From Chelativorans multitrophicus (GTDB lineage: Bacteria; Pseudomonadota; Alphaproteobacteria; Rhizobiales; Rhizobiaceae): a stretch of 64,000 nucleotides of DNA. The DNA lies in the NCBI RefSeq assembly GCF_011317445.1, contig NZ_JAAAPL010000001.1, forward strand, positions 496,001 through 560,000. Direction: 5' to 3'. Positions 1 through 8,444 of the stretch are shown here, piece by piece; the stretch's first letter is position 1, and every line of letters begins with the position of its first letter. Position numbers and translations under genes: made by a program. Below the pieces are notes generated by a model that saw nothing but the letters and a program-made list of their open reading frames with translations, ran no database searches and was not told the origin of the DNA.

Positions 1-333
1 GGAGGTCTTTTTGCGCCTTCGCTCTCGGTCGGGGCAGGCTTGGGATCAACTCTCGGCGTGATTCTGGGCGCTGACATCGGTCTGGCAGCCGTCCTCGGAA
101 TGGCAGGCTATTTTGCCGGGGTTGTCCAGGCGCCGATGACGGCATTCGTCATCATCCTGGAAATGACAGGCAACCATGCCAATGTGATTCCCCTTATGAC
201 CGCCTCGATGCTCGGCTATGGAACCGCACGGCTTGTTTCGCCGGAGCCGCTCTACCATGCACTGTCGCGCCTGTTCATTGCCGACGTGCTGCGGCGGCAA
301 AGAGCAAACAAGGCGGTTGATGACAGGTCCTGA
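1..333 (+). CDS. ClC-family chloride channel/transporter, C-terminal fragment
   Basis: Integral membrane ClC protein that moves chloride, often in exchange for protons. Only the last 110 codons are inside the window; the gene begins upstream. The fragment opens with GGLFAPSLSVGAG, the GxFxP anion-selectivity signature of ClC proteins, and continues with hydrophobic segments and the family-typical stretch QAPMTAFVIILEMTG. It ends in a short polar tail (residues after LFIADVLRR) without CBS domains, as in short bacterial ClC proteins. The stop is TGA at 331-333. Family assignment is firm; ion and coupling mode cannot be judged from the fragment. Confidence 0.88.
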   Translation, partial: GGLFAPSLSVGAGLGSTLGVILGADIGLAAVLGMAGYFAGVVQAPMTAFVIILEMTGNHANVIPLMTASMLGYGTARLVSPEPLYHALSRLFIADVLRRQRANKAVDDRS

Positions 334-487
334 ATATCAGCCGCGTCCTGCCAGGTCCGTCATCAGCAGGTGTTTCATTCACTTAGCCGGCAGCTGCTTC
401 GAAAAAGGTCAAGAACGCCCACCGCCCGCACCTAGGCGACCAGGCGCGGGGAAAAGCAAAAACGTTGTACAGGCTGATAAAACAAGA

Positions 488-572
488 TGGTGCGGTCGAG
501 AAGACTCGAACTTCCACGGGTTGCCCCACAGCGACCTCAACGCTGCGCGTCTACCAATTCCGCCACGACCGC
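488..572 (-). tRNA. tRNA-Leu (anticodon GAG)
   Basis: On the minus strand the 7-bp acceptor stem GCGGTCG/CGACCGC closes a class II tRNA. The anticodon arm is CAGCG-TTGAGGT-CGCTG, giving anticodon GAG, which reads CUC/CUU leucine codons. A long variable arm (around TGGGGCAACCCGT) and a T arm with the TTCGAGT loop follow. The discriminator is A and CCA is encoded (positions 488-490). The D arm carries the leucine-typical AATTGGTAGACGC. Confidence 0.96.
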
Positions 573-606
573 ACGGAAAGAAGGCCGGTAACGACCGGCA
601 CGGGCG

Positions 607-635
607 CATGTAGCAAATCACCCCTGGCGAAACAA
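607..635 (-). promoter_or_regulatory. Putative promoter of tRNA-Leu
   Basis: Minus-strand TTGTTT (630-635) and TACATG (607-612) are separated by 17 nt and lie about 35 nt upstream of the tRNA 5' end. Position and spacing fit a sigma-70 type promoter; the -35 box deviates from TTGACA. Inference from motif only. Confidence 0.4.
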
Positions 636-742
636 GCCTGCCGAATGCAAATATGCAAAAAGAAAACAAAGCCGCAGCGCGCGCCCCCGCCCTCTCGACT
701 TCGCGCCGTCGCAGGGCCATAGAAAGTGCGGAGCATCAGCCC

Positions 743-1483
743 ATGAGCCAGACAAGCCAAACCCGCTTCATCCCGCATTCCCCCTCGCCACCGGTTGAAT
801 GGCGAATCGAACCGGGCCTTACTCCCTACGAAAAGGCGCTTGCCTTCATGGAACAGCGCGCAGACGCCATCCGCGCCGGCACGGCGGGTGAGATGGTGTG
901 GCTGGTCGAGCACCCTCCCCTTTACACAGCCGGCACGAGCGCCAGCCCGGGCGACCTGCTCGATCCGAATCGCCTGCCCGTCTACCAGACCGGCCGCGGC
1001 GGCGAATACACTTATCATGGTCCGGGTCAGCGCGTGGCCTATGTCATGCTCGACCTGAAACGCCGGCGCGAGGACGTGCGCGCCTTCGTCACCGCGCTGG
1101 AGGATTGGATCATCGCCAGCCTCGCCCGTTTCAACATCCGTGGCGAGCGCCGGCAGGGACGCGTCGGGGTGTGGGTGGCGCGCCCGGAAAAATCCCCGCT
1201 GCCGGACGGAACGATCATGGAAGACAAGATCGCAGCCATCGGCATCCGTCTACGGCGCTGGGTGAGCTTTCACGGCATTGCCGTCAATGTGGAGCCGGAG
1301 CTTGCGCATTTTTCGGGCATCGTGCCCTGCGGAATCTCGGGCTTCGGCGTCACCAGCCTCGTCGATCTCGGCCTGCCCGTCACCATGGCCGATTTCGACG
1401 TTGCGCTAAAGGAAGCGTTCGAGGAGGTCTTCGGGGCAGCAGAGCCGCTTTTCGAAACGGATTCCCTGAAAAGGAGTGCCTGA
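743..1483 (+). CDS. lipB: Octanoyltransferase LipB (lipoyl-protein ligase)
   Basis: Transfers octanoate from octanoyl-ACP to a lysine of lipoyl domains, the first step of lipoate synthesis; GcvH, encoded at 31.7 kb here, is one expected target. The 246-residue product carries the LipB signature [12 protein letters not shown] (residues about 85-96), the lysine in [10 protein letters not shown] (K162) and the catalytic cysteine in VPCGISG (C196). The chosen ATG at 743 follows GGAGC and gives the family length; the reading frame is open further upstream (to about 653), but that part is basic, low in complexity and not conserved-looking. ggt follows after one base. Confidence 0.95.
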   Translation: MSQTSQTRFIPHSPSPPVEWRIEPGLTPYEKALAFMEQRADAIRAGTAGEMVWLVEHPPLYTAGTSASPGDLLDPNRLPVYQTGRGGEYTYHGPGQRVAYVMLDLKRRREDVRAFVTALEDWIIASLARFNIRGERRQGRVGVWVARPEKSPLPDGTIMEDKIAAIGIRLRRWVSFHGIAVNVEPELAHFSGIVPCGISGFGVTSLVDLGLPVTMADFDVALKEAFEEVFGAAEPLFETDSLKRSA

Positions 1484-1484
1484 C

Positions 1485-3245
1485 ATGGGTGTAAGAGAAA
1501 CACTCGCCAAGGGCGCAATGGCTCTCGGCCTTCTCCTTGCCACACCCGCCCTGGCCCAGCAGGCGGCCGACACGCTTGCTCCCGAGATCGCCAGCGGTAC
1601 GGAGGAAAAGGCGCCCGTCAAGGCGCGCCGCCAGATGGTCGTCGCAGCCAATCCGCTTGCCGCCGAGGCGGGCCTGAAAATCCTGCGCGAGGGCGGCAGC
1701 GCGGCCGACGCGCTCGTTGCCGTGCAGACGGTGCTCGGTCTCGTCGAGCCACAATCCTCCGGCGTCGGCGGTGGCGCCTTCCTGGTCTGGTATGACGCTG
1801 AAAATGGAACGCTGACCACCTTCGACGGCCGTGAAACCGCGCCCGAAGCTGCGACGGCAGAGCTCTTCCTCGACGAGAAGGGCGAGCCGCTTGCCTTCTT
1901 CGATGCCGTCGTGGGCGGACGCTCCGTCGGGACACCGGGCGTGGTGCGGCTGATGGAAAAGGCGCACGAGCGCTACGGAACGCTTGATTGGAACATACTC
2001 TTCCAGCCTGCCATTACGCTGGCCGAGAACGGCTTTGAAGTCTCGCCACGGCTTCATGCGCTGATCGCCGCCGACAAAGGCAAGCTCGATAAGGAGGAAG
2101 CTGCGCGCGCCTACTTCTATGATGCGGACGGCGAGCCGCTGGACGAGGGCACGCTTTTGAAAAACCCTGACTACGCGCAGACATTGCGGGCGATCGGGGA
2201 AAAGGGCGCGGATGCTTTTTATACCGGAGAGATCGCCGAGAAGATCGTCGCTGCCGTGCAGAACCACCCGACAAATGCGGGGCTCCTCAGCCTTGAAGAT
2301 CTCGCCGCATACGAAGTCAGGGAGCGCCCGGCGGTCTGCGCGCCCTATCGCGGCTACGAACTGTGCGGCATGGGGCCGCCCTCCTCTGGTGCACTCACGA
2401 TCGGGCAGATCCTTGGCATGGTCTCGCATTTCGACCTTGGAGGGCTCGGCTCGGACGATCCGGAGAGCTGGCGCATTATCGGAGACGCGACCCGGCTCGC
2501 CTTCGCCGACCGGGAGCTTTACATGGCCGACAGCGATTTCGTCTCCATGCCGCAGGGGCTGCTGAACCCGGATTATCTAAAAGACCGCGCGTCCCTTATC
2601 CGCCGCCCGACCGCCCTTCCCGCGGAGGAGGTCAAGGCCGGTACTCCGCCGTGGGACAAGGCTGAGCTGCGCATCCCCGGTATCGACATGGAGCAGCCCT
2701 CGACGTCGCATTTCGTCATTGTGGACGAGGCAGGCAACATCGCCTCAATGACCACTTCCATCGAGAATGGTTTCGGCTCGCGGCAGATGGCGGCAGGCTT
2801 CCTGCTCAACAACCAGCTCACCGATTTCTCCTTCACCCCGGAGGAGGACGGAAAGGCCGTCGCCAACCGGGTGGAGCCGGGCAAGCGCCCCCGCTCCTCC
2901 ATGTCGCCCACTGTCGTGTTGCAGGACGGCAGGCCAGTCTTCGCCCTCGGTTCGCCCGGCGGCAGCAACATCATTCCCTATGTCGCCAACACCCTCATCG
3001 CGCTTATCGACTGGGATATGGACATGCAGCAGGCCATCTCGCTGCCCCATCTGACGAACCGCTTCGGCACCTATATATTGGAAGCCGGCACGCCGGCCGA
3101 GGAACTTGCCGATGACCTCACAGCATTGGGCTTTGAGGTTGAAGCCGGCGAACTCAATTCCGGCCTGCACGGCATCGCCTTCACATCAGAAGGGCTTGAA
3201 GGCGGCGCCGACCCGCGGCGAGAGGGCGTGGCGCTAGGTGACTAA
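1485..3245 (+). CDS. ggt: Gamma-glutamyltranspeptidase (glutathione hydrolase), exported
   Basis: Cleaves the gamma-glutamyl bond of glutathione and related peptides in the periplasm. The 586-residue precursor has a signal peptide ending near ATPALAQ, a large-subunit region with GGGAF (about residues 95-100), and the autoprocessing site STSHFVIVD. Thr407 corresponds to the N-terminal nucleophile of the small subunit. GSPGGSNIIPYV near residues 485-496 is the conserved glycine-rich motif. AAGGAG at 1471-1476 is well placed for ATG 1485; a GTG at 1476 would overlap that Shine-Dalgarno and is less likely. It may be co-transcribed with lipB. Confidence 0.95.
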   Translation: MGVRETLAKGAMALGLLLATPALAQQAADTLAPEIASGTEEKAPVKARRQMVVAANPLAAEAGLKILREGGSAADALVAVQTVLGLVEPQSSGVGGGAFLVWYDAENGTLTTFDGRETAPEAATAELFLDEKGEPLAFFDAVVGGRSVGTPGVVRLMEKAHERYGTLDWNILFQPAITLAENGFEVSPRLHALIAADKGKLDKEEAARAYFYDADGEPLDEGTLLKNPDYAQTLRAIGEKGADAFYTGEIAEKIVAAVQNHPTNAGLLSLEDLAAYEVRERPAVCAPYRGYELCGMGPPSSGALTIGQILGMVSHFDLGGLGSDDPESWRIIGDATRLAFADRELYMADSDFVSMPQGLLNPDYLKDRASLIRRPTALPAEEVKAGTPPWDKAELRIPGIDMEQPSTSHFVIVDEAGNIASMTTSIENGFGSRQMAAGFLLNNQLTDFSFTPEEDGKAVANRVEPGKRPRSSMSPTVVLQDGRPVFALGSPGGSNIIPYVANTLIALIDWDMDMQQAISLPHLTNRFGTYILEAGTPAEELADDLTALGFEVEAGELNSGLHGIAFTSEGLEGGADPRREGVALGD

Positions 3246-3285
3246 GCCGTCCATCCGCAGGGCAGCACCGCGCAAATAACGGCGG

Positions 3286-3372
3286 CTACAGGGCAAGAAT
3301 CCAGGTGACGGCAACAAGAACGAAGGAGCTGACTGCGACCAGCGAAGCGATATCATGAATGATGTCGGCCAT
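3286..3372 (-). CDS. 28-residue single-pass membrane peptide, probably SOS-controlled
   Basis: A very short reading frame: ATG at 3372, TAG at 3286-3288, with AGGAGA 7 nt before the start. The peptide begins MADIIHDIASLV and from about residue 9 to its last residue (ends VTWILAL) is hydrophobic, so a single inner-membrane helix is expected. Upstream lies a well-formed promoter whose spacer holds a GAAC-N7-GAAC LexA box. Length, topology and control resemble Caulobacter SidA (29 residues, SOS-induced division inhibitor) and E. coli TisB (29 residues, SOS-induced membrane toxin), but no sequence relationship is claimed. The coding call rests on Shine-Dalgarno, hydrophobic pattern and promoter. 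Confidence 0.6.
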   Translation of the reverse strand: MADIIHDIASLVAVSSFVLVAVTWILAL

Positions 3373-3417
3373 GGGATTTCTCCTGTGCACAAATGCAGAA
3401 CAGATCTTGATATGATC

Positions 3418-3446
3418 CTTATATGTTCTGATAATGTTCCGGTCAA
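3418..3446 (-). promoter_or_regulatory. LexA-box promoter of the 28-residue peptide gene
   Basis: On the minus strand TTGACC (3441-3446), a 17-nt spacer and TATAAG (3418-3423) form a near-consensus promoter. The spacer contains GAACATTATCAGAAC (3425-3439), an exact GAAC-N7-GAAC direct repeat, which is the established LexA operator form in Alphaproteobacteria. Bound LexA would sit between the -35 and -10 boxes. The expected transcript start is near 3411, leaving a leader of about 40 nt before ATG 3372. Confidence 0.65.
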
Positions 3447-3551
3447 CCCTGGATTTGCAGCCAGGTGCCGAACTGCATCAAAATTGATGCCGCATTGGAC
3501 CGGCTGTGCAGGTGGGCTCGGTTGGAGAAAGCATTGGCTGTGAGGTGATGA

Positions 3552-3905
3552 ATGAGGGTCAAGCGCATTGTTGCCAACATTTCCACGCCCGAGCTTGACG
3601 CGGCCAGACGTTTTTACGGCGACATACTCGGGCTGGAGGTGGTGATGGACCATGGCTGGATCACCACCTATGGCTCGAACGAGCAGATGCGGGTGCAGGT
3701 CAGCTTTGCCTCGGAAGGAGGCTCATCCACGCCAGTACCGGATTTGTCTATTGAAGTAGACGACCTTGAGGCGGCGCTGGAGCGGGTGCAAAAAGCAGGC
3801 GTTCCGATTGAATATGGCCCGGCGGACGAGCCGTGGGGCGTGCGCCGCTTTTACGTGCGGGATCCTTTTGGGAAGCTGGTCAACATCCTCGTCCACGCGG
3901 AATGA
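3552..3905 (+). CDS. VOC (glyoxalase/bleomycin-resistance fold) family protein
   Basis: A 117-residue single-module vicinal oxygen chelate protein. It shows the beta-alpha-beta-beta-beta layout: NISTPELDAARRFYGDILGL at residues 9-28, a central strand set (TTYGSNEQMRVQVSF), then VDDLEAALERVQKAG and a C-terminal strand ending DPFGKLVNIL. E/H positions usable as metal ligands are present, but no substrate can be named. The start at 3552 follows GAGG (3542-3545); an earlier ATG at 3548 is in another frame. It stands alone between the divergent small peptide gene and convergent lolD. Confidence 0.8.
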   Translation: MRVKRIVANISTPELDAARRFYGDILGLEVVMDHGWITTYGSNEQMRVQVSFASEGGSSTPVPDLSIEVDDLEAALERVQKAGVPIEYGPADEPWGVRRFYVRDPFGKLVNILVHAE

Positions 3906-3935
3906 GCGCGATTAGCCGGCGGGCAAGGAGGCAGC

Positions 3936-4625
3936 TTATTTTGCCGGAAGCTCCACCACGCGCCCGTCGGAGAGGGTCACGCGGCGATCCATCCGGGCAG
4001 CAAGCTCTTCATTATGCGTCGCGATAAGCGCCGCCAAGCCCGAATGCCGGACGATGGCCTCAAGCGCCTCGAAGACATAGCCCGCGGTCACAGGATCCAG
4101 ATTGCCCGTCGGCTCGTCGGCAAGAAGCACCAGCGGGGCATTGGCCACTGCACGCGCGATTGCGACGCGCTGCTGTTCGCCGCCTGACAGCTCCGAAGGA
4201 CGATGCTCGGTGCGGGAACCAAGCTTCATATAAGCGAGAAGCTGGCCGGCGCGCTCCCTGGCTTCCGCAGGGCTCAAACCGGCGATGAGCTGCGGCATCA
4301 TCACATTTTCGATTGCGGTGAATTCAGGCAGGAGGTGGTGGAACTGGTAAACGAAGCCGATTTCCTTCCGGCGTATCTCCGTCCTCCGGTCGTCCGCAAG
4401 CCCGGCACAGGGCTGCCCGTTGACAATGACATCGCCGCCGTCGGGATGTTCCAGCAGGCCGGCGATGTGGAGCAGCGTCGATTTGCCGGTCCCGGAAGGT
4501 GCCACCAGCGCGACCATTTCGCCGGGCGCGAGCGTGAAATCGGCAGCTTTCAGGATGGTGAGCGTGTTCTGTCCCTGAACATAGTGCCGGTCGACCGACT
4601 TCAATTCCAATACGCTTGTCGGCAT
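3936..4625 (-). CDS. lolD: Lipoprotein-releasing ABC transporter ATPase LolD
   Basis: ATPase of the LolCDE-type complex that extracts outer-membrane lipoproteins from the inner membrane. The 229-residue product has Walker [10 protein letters not shown] (42-50), Q-loop region [14 protein letters not shown], signature [14 protein letters not shown] (146-159) and Walker [13 protein letters not shown] (166-177), the MacB/LolD subfamily pattern. Its ATG lies directly against the lolC stop (4626-4628), so the two are translationally coupled and form the end of the proS-lolC-lolD cluster. Confidence 0.93.
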   Translation of the reverse strand: MPTSVLELKSVDRHYVQGQNTLTILKAADFTLAPGEMVALVAPSGTGKSTLLHIAGLLEHPDGGDVIVNGQPCAGLADDRRTEIRRKEIGFVYQFHHLLPEFTAIENVMMPQLIAGLSPAEARERAGQLLAYMKLGSRTEHRPSELSGGEQQRVAIARAVANAPLVLLADEPTGNLDPVTAGYVFEALEAIVRHSGLAALIATHNEELAARMDRRVTLSDGRVVELPAK

Positions 4626-5909
4626 CTACTCGTATCTCAAGGCGTCCACGGGATCGAGGCGCGAAGCGCGCCAGGCCGGAAACAGAGTTGCAAGGAAGGA
4701 AAGGATGAGGGCCATCAAGACCACGGAAATGGTTTCGCCACTTTCCATATCGGCGGGCAACTGGCTCAGGAAATACACTTCCGGATCGAAGATCACCGTG
4801 CCTGATAACCAGGTGAAGAACTCCCGGATGGATTCCACGTTCAGGCAGAGCATCGACCCGAGCACAAGGCCGGCGAAGGTTCCCGCCACACCGATCGAAG
4901 CACCCGCCATCAGGAAGATGCGCATGATAGAGCCGCTGGTGGCTCCCATCGTGCGCAGAATGGCTATGTCGTGGCTCTTGTCCTTCACCAGCATGATCAT
5001 GCCGGAAATGATGTTGAGCGCCGCCACCAGCACAATCATGGTCAGGATCATGAACATAACGTTCCGCTCGACCTGAAGGGCGGAGAAGAACACCTGATTT
5101 CGCTGGCGCCAGTCGCTAATGGAGACCGGGCGCATGGCCGCCTCCTCCACCAGTGGACGCAAGGTGCCGACATTGTCGGGATGATCAGCGAATACTTCGA
5201 TGAACTGTACCAGGCCTTCGACATTGAAGAAGAGCTGCGCCTCCTCCAGCGGCATATATATGATGGAGGCATCATATTCCGACATGCCGATCTCGAAGAC
5301 AGCCGTGACGGGATAGCTTTTCACGCGGGGTGTCGTGCCAAAGGGCGTCACATCGCCTTCCGGCGCAACAAGGGTGATGGAATCACCCACCGCCAGTCCG
5401 AGGCTCTGCGCCATGCGAGACCCGATTGCGACCCCCTGCCCCGCGGCAAAATCGACCAGCGAGCCGACACGAATGTTCTTTGCCACCAGATCGATCTTGG
5501 TGAGGTCTTCAGCACGCACACCACGGACGAGCGCGCCGCTACCGGCTCCGCTGCGACCGGAGGCAAGCACCTGCCCCTCCACGATCGGCATTGCGTCACG
5601 CACGCCTGGCACCTGGGCGATGCGTCCGGCGACCGCATCATAGTCGCTCAATGGTGAATCGACGGGCTGCACGATGATATGGCCGTTCACGCCCAGAATG
5701 CGTGTCAGGAGTTCGCCGCGAAAGCCGTTCATCACCGCCATCACCACAATAAGAGTGGCGACTCCGAGCATGATGCCCAGAAATGAAATCAGCGCGATCA
5801 CGGAAACGACGGTTTCCTTGCGGCGCGAGCGCAGATAGCGCCAAGCGACGAGGCGCTCGAAATAGGAGAAGGGTTTAATACCCCCTTTTGCCGCCTCGGC
5901 TCCGCTCAT
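4626..5909 (-). CDS. lolC: Lipoprotein-releasing ABC transporter permease LolC/LolE
   Basis: Membrane subunit partner of LolD. The 427-residue protein has an N-terminal helix (about 37-60, [19 protein letters not shown]), a large periplasmic domain (about 65-285) and three C-terminal helices ([20 protein letters not shown]; the region around [20 protein letters not shown]; and one near [15 protein letters not shown]), ending DPVDALRYE as FtsX/LolC proteins do. Only one permease gene is present beside lolD, as in many alphaproteobacteria where a single LolC/E-type protein probably acts as a homodimer (family knowledge). It overlaps the 3' end of proS by 4 nt. Confidence 0.92.
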   Translation of the reverse strand: MSGAEAAKGGIKPFSYFERLVAWRYLRSRRKETVVSVIALISFLGIMLGVATLIVVMAVMNGFRGELLTRILGVNGHIIVQPVDSPLSDYDAVAGRIAQVPGVRDAMPIVEGQVLASGRSGAGSGALVRGVRAEDLTKIDLVAKNIRVGSLVDFAAGQGVAIGSRMAQSLGLAVGDSITLVAPEGDVTPFGTTPRVKSYPVTAVFEIGMSEYDASIIYMPLEEAQLFFNVEGLVQFIEVFADHPDNVGTLRPLVEEAAMRPVSISDWRQRNQVFFSALQVERNVMFMILTMIVLVAALNIISGMIMLVKDKSHDIAILRTMGATSGSIMRIFLMAGASIGVAGTFAGLVLGSMLCLNVESIREFFTWLSGTVIFDPEVYFLSQLPADMESGETISVVLMALILSFLATLFPAWRASRLDPVDALRYE

Positions 5910-7234
5910 CGACGCGCGCCGAACCGCCCGGGTACTGCCGAAATAGGCAAATTCTCACGCTCTCCCGTGGCTCGGTTCTTCACTTCAACTTCTCCGGCGG
6001 CTATTCCACGCGGGCCGACGATTACCTGCCAGGGAAGACCGATGAGATCAGCCGTCGCAAACTTCGCGCCGGCGCGCTGATCCGTGTCGTCGTAAAGCAC
6101 CTCGCGACCGGCCGCCGTCATCCCGGCGTATAGCTCCTCGCAAACGCGGTCACATTCCGCATCGCCCACTTTCATATTTATGAGCGCCACATCGAAGGGA
6201 GCCACGCTTTCCGGCCAGATAATTCCGCCATCATCATGGCTCGCCTCGATAATCGCGGCGGTAAGCCGCGTCGGGCCGATGCCATAGGAACCCATGGAAA
6301 CGAAGTGTTCCTGCCCGTCCGGCCCCGTCACCTTCGCGTTCATCGGCTTGGAATATTTCGTGCCGAAATGGAAGATATGGCCAACTTCAATGCCGCGCGC
6401 GGCAAGCTGCTTTTCCGCCGGCACCTCGGCCCATGCGGCCTCGTCATGCATCTCGTCCGTCGCCGCATAGGGTGTGGTCCACTCCGAAACCACGCCGCCG
6501 ATCTCCGCATCATTGGTGAAATCGACATCGGCCGGCGGCACCGGAAGGTCCAAAAAGTCCTTATTGCAGAAAACCTCGCTTTCGCCCGTTGAGGCGAGAA
6601 TGATGAATTCGTGGCTCAAATCGCCGCCGATCGGGCCCGTATCGGCTCGCATGGGAATAGCCTTCAGGCCCATGCGGGCGAAAGTTCTAAGATAGGCCAC
6701 GAACATGCGATTATAGGCCGCCTTGGCGCCCTCGTAATCGAGGTCGAAGCTGTAAGCGTCCTTCATCAGGAACTCACGGGAGCGCATGACGCCGAAACGC
6801 GGCCGCACCTCGTCGCGGAACTTCCATTGGATGTGATAAAGATTGAGCGGCAGATCCTTGTAGGATTTCACATAGGCCCGGAAGATATCCGTCACCATCT
6901 CTTCATTGGTGGGTCCGTAGAGCATGGCGCGATCCTGCCGGTCGCGGATGCGCAGCATCTCCTTGCCATAATCGTTGTAACGGCCGCTCTCGATCCATAG
7001 ATCGGCCGACTGAATGGTGGGCATCAGGATTTCCTGGGCGCCCGCGCGATCCTGCTCCTCGCGGACGATCTGGCACACCTTGTCGAGAACGCGCTTGCCG
7101 AGAGGCAGCCACGAGAAACTGCCCGCCCCCTGCTGCCGGATCATGCCGGAGCGGAGCATAAGCCTATGCGAGACGATTTCAGCCTCGCGGGGTGTCTCCT
7201 TCAATATGGGCAAAAAGTAACGCGATACACGCAT
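5906..7234 (-). CDS. proS: Prolyl-tRNA synthetase, short bacterial form
   Basis: Charges tRNA-Pro with proline. At 442 residues it is the short form that lacks the inserted editing domain of the E. coli type, common in Alphaproteobacteria. Class II motifs are visible: motif 1 around [20 protein letters not shown], motif 2 [20 protein letters not shown] (about residues 139-158) and motif 3 [15 protein letters not shown]-terminal anticodon-binding domain starts near residue 345. No strong Shine-Dalgarno precedes ATG 7234. The stop overlaps lolC, pointing to one transcript with lolC and lolD. Confidence 0.96.
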   Translation of the reverse strand: MRVSRYFLPILKETPREAEIVSHRLMLRSGMIRQQGAGSFSWLPLGKRVLDKVCQIVREEQDRAGAQEILMPTIQSADLWIESGRYNDYGKEMLRIRDRQDRAMLYGPTNEEMVTDIFRAYVKSYKDLPLNLYHIQWKFRDEVRPRFGVMRSREFLMKDAYSFDLDYEGAKAAYNRMFVAYLRTFARMGLKAIPMRADTGPIGGDLSHEFIILASTGESEVFCNKDFLDLPVPPADVDFTNDAEIGGVVSEWTTPYAATDEMHDEAAWAEVPAEKQLAARGIEVGHIFHFGTKYSKPMNAKVTGPDGQEHFVSMGSYGIGPTRLTAAIIEASHDDGGIIWPESVAPFDVALINMKVGDAECDRVCEELYAGMTAAGREVLYDDTDQRAGAKFATADLIGLPWQVIVGPRGIAAGEVEVKNRATGERENLPISAVPGRFGARR

Positions 7235-7402
7235 GAGTTTATCCGTGACGAGAGGGCGGCGGAATCAGTCTTGCCCGCCAGAGCGGTGACGCTTCTTATC
7301 GGTTTCGAGGCAAATTGAAAACCCGCACCATCCATGGGCAAGCTGCCCCGCAAGAGCCATCAACCATACCGTCAAACCCGGCCATAAATTGAAAAATTTC
7401 GC

Positions 7403-7437
7403 GTGACATTGAGTCAAAACTTGGTCTAAAGTTATCG
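7403..7437 (+). promoter_or_regulatory. Putative promoter of the 25-residue ORF transcript
   Basis: Two overlapping readings are possible: GTGACA (7403-7408), 18 nt, TAAAGT (7427-7432); or TTGAGT (7409-7414), 17 nt, TTATCG (7432-7437). Either would start transcription some 20 nt before the Shine-Dalgarno of the ORF at 7461. The rest of the proS upstream stretch (7235-7400) shows no recognisable gene. Confidence 0.35.
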
Positions 7438-7460
7438 ACACAAAATAAGAGGGTGGAACA

Positions 7461-7538
7461 ATGAATCCGCTCTCATTACGCGGTCAAAAGTCTTGGGAGG
7501 ATACGGTCCTGGCGCGGTTACTCGCCGCCGCCGTTTAA
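7461..7538 (+). CDS. 25-residue peptide ORF in a short terminated transcript
   Basis: ATG at 7461 is preceded by GAGGG at 7449-7453 (7-nt spacing) and the frame ends with TAA at 7536-7538. The peptide starts MNPLSLRGQKSWEDTV and has a C-terminal hydrophobic run (VLARLLAAAV) that could form a short amphipathic helix. A perfect intrinsic terminator lies 34 nt after the stop, and no same-strand gene follows, so this is not a leader peptide for a downstream gene. It may be a small protein, or a small RNA that also encodes a peptide. No family recognised. Confidence 0.45.
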   Translation: MNPLSLRGQKSWEDTVLARLLAAAV

Positions 7539-7571
7539 AAAAAACGGAAGCGGATCGGACGCGTTCTAGTT

Positions 7572-7598
7572 GCAAGGCTTCTGCCTTGCTTTTTTTTT
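7572..7598 (+). terminator. Intrinsic terminator of the short transcript
   Basis: A perfect 7-bp stem GCAAGGC (7572-7578) / GCCTTGC (7583-7589) with loop TTCT is followed by an uninterrupted run of nine T (7590-7598). The T run is only on the plus strand, so it terminates the 25-residue ORF transcript, not the minus-strand DUF1467 gene. Confidence 0.88.
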
Positions 7599-7614
7599 GA
7601 CCCAGAACTCCCGA

Positions 7615-7884
7615 TCAACGGAGTTTAGGAACGATCTGCGGGATATCGTCGAACGAATATCCGAGCACACGCGTGACCACATAGAAAATACCGATGACGG
7701 CCACTGTCAGCATCGTTGTGCGGATCACTGCGCGCAGCATATGCGGGCCGCGTGGCGCGCTGGACGTCGTTCCCAACACCACCTCTTGATCGTCGTCCTG
7801 CGTGCGCAAGCCGAAAGGCAGCGAAACGAACAGCATCATCCACCAGACGATGAAGAAAACTGCCGCGAGCGAAATCCAGGTCAT
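7615..7884 (-). CDS. DUF1467 family small membrane protein
   Basis: An 89-residue protein with two predicted transmembrane helices (about residues 3-22, SLAAVFFIVWWMMLFVSLPF, and 53-72, RTTMLTVAVIGIFYVVTRVL). The connecting part is polar and includes GLRTQDDDQEVVLGT. This matches the DUF1467 family, which in Rhizobiales regularly sits between mce and proS, as here. No biochemical role is established. It belongs to the minus-strand block rnj-mce-DUF1467-proS. Confidence 0.82.
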   Translation of the reverse strand: MTWISLAAVFFIVWWMMLFVSLPFGLRTQDDDQEVVLGTTSSAPRGPHMLRAVIRTTMLTVAVIGIFYVVTRVLGYSFDDIPQIVPKLR

Positions 7885-7909
7885 TCATTTTCCAATGCGT
7901 GGGGACTAA

Positions 7910-7925
7910 CTCACTCGCAAGTGAG
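7910..7925. repeat. Short perfect hairpin between mce and the DUF1467 gene
   Basis: CTCACT-CGCA-AGTGAG forms a 6-bp stem in the 147-nt spacer between mce and the DUF1467 gene. No T run follows on either strand, so it is not a typical terminator; an RNA-processing or stability element is possible. Confidence 0.3.
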
Positions 7926-8031
7926 GAGGTTCGACACTTCGAGCCCGGCTACGCCGTTCAGCTATAAAACTGCCGTTCTATAAATAGCGCCTAAGCCGGC
8001 GGTTTGAAACCACCGACGGCGCGGCGTGCCG

Positions 8032-8436
8032 TCACACTTCTTCAAGCTCCACGAGCGTGCCGCAAAAGTCCTTGGGATGCAGAAAAAGCACCGGCTTGCC
8101 GTGAGCGCCTGTCTTCGGCTCGCCATCGCCCAACACACGGGCGCCGCCAGCCACCAGCCGATCGCGGGCAACGATGATGTCGTCCACTTCGTAGCATATG
8201 TGGTGCATGCCGCCCGCCGGGCTCTTCTCGAGAAAACCGGCGATCGGTGAATTTTCGCCCAGCGGCTCGATCAGCTCCACCTTCGTGTTGCCGAGTTCGA
8301 CGAAGACGACCGTGACCCCGTGCTCAGGCAGGGCCTGTGGCGGCGAGACGGTGGCGCCCAACACGTCACGATAGGTGGCGGCGGCTGCCTCAAGATCGGG
8401 CACAGCGATCGCAACGTGATTGAGCCGCTTGAGCAT
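8032..8436 (-). CDS. mce: Methylmalonyl-CoA epimerase
   Basis: Interconverts (R)- and (S)-methylmalonyl-CoA, linking propionyl-CoA carboxylation to succinyl-CoA; the carboxylase alpha subunit is encoded at 27.8-29.8 kb. The 134-residue VOC-fold protein has LNHVAIAVPDLEAAAATYRD (first metal-ligand His), FVELGNTKVELIEPLG, the second-module GGMHHICYEVDDI, and a C-terminal CGTLVELEEV supplying the last glutamate ligand. These match the epimerase pattern better than glyoxalase I. It starts 8 nt after the rnj stop. Confidence 0.9.
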   Translation of the reverse strand: MLKRLNHVAIAVPDLEAAAATYRDVLGATVSPPQALPEHGVTVVFVELGNTKVELIEPLGENSPIAGFLEKSPAGGMHHICYEVDDIIVARDRLVAGGARVLGDGEPKTGAHGKPVLFLHPKDFCGTLVELEEV

Positions 8437-8444
8437 CTCCCTCC

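Noticed and set aside
3355-3543. 62-codon plus-strand frame over the LexA-box region
   Set aside because: No ribosome site, no domain; it overlaps the promoter and start of the better-supported minus-strand peptide gene.
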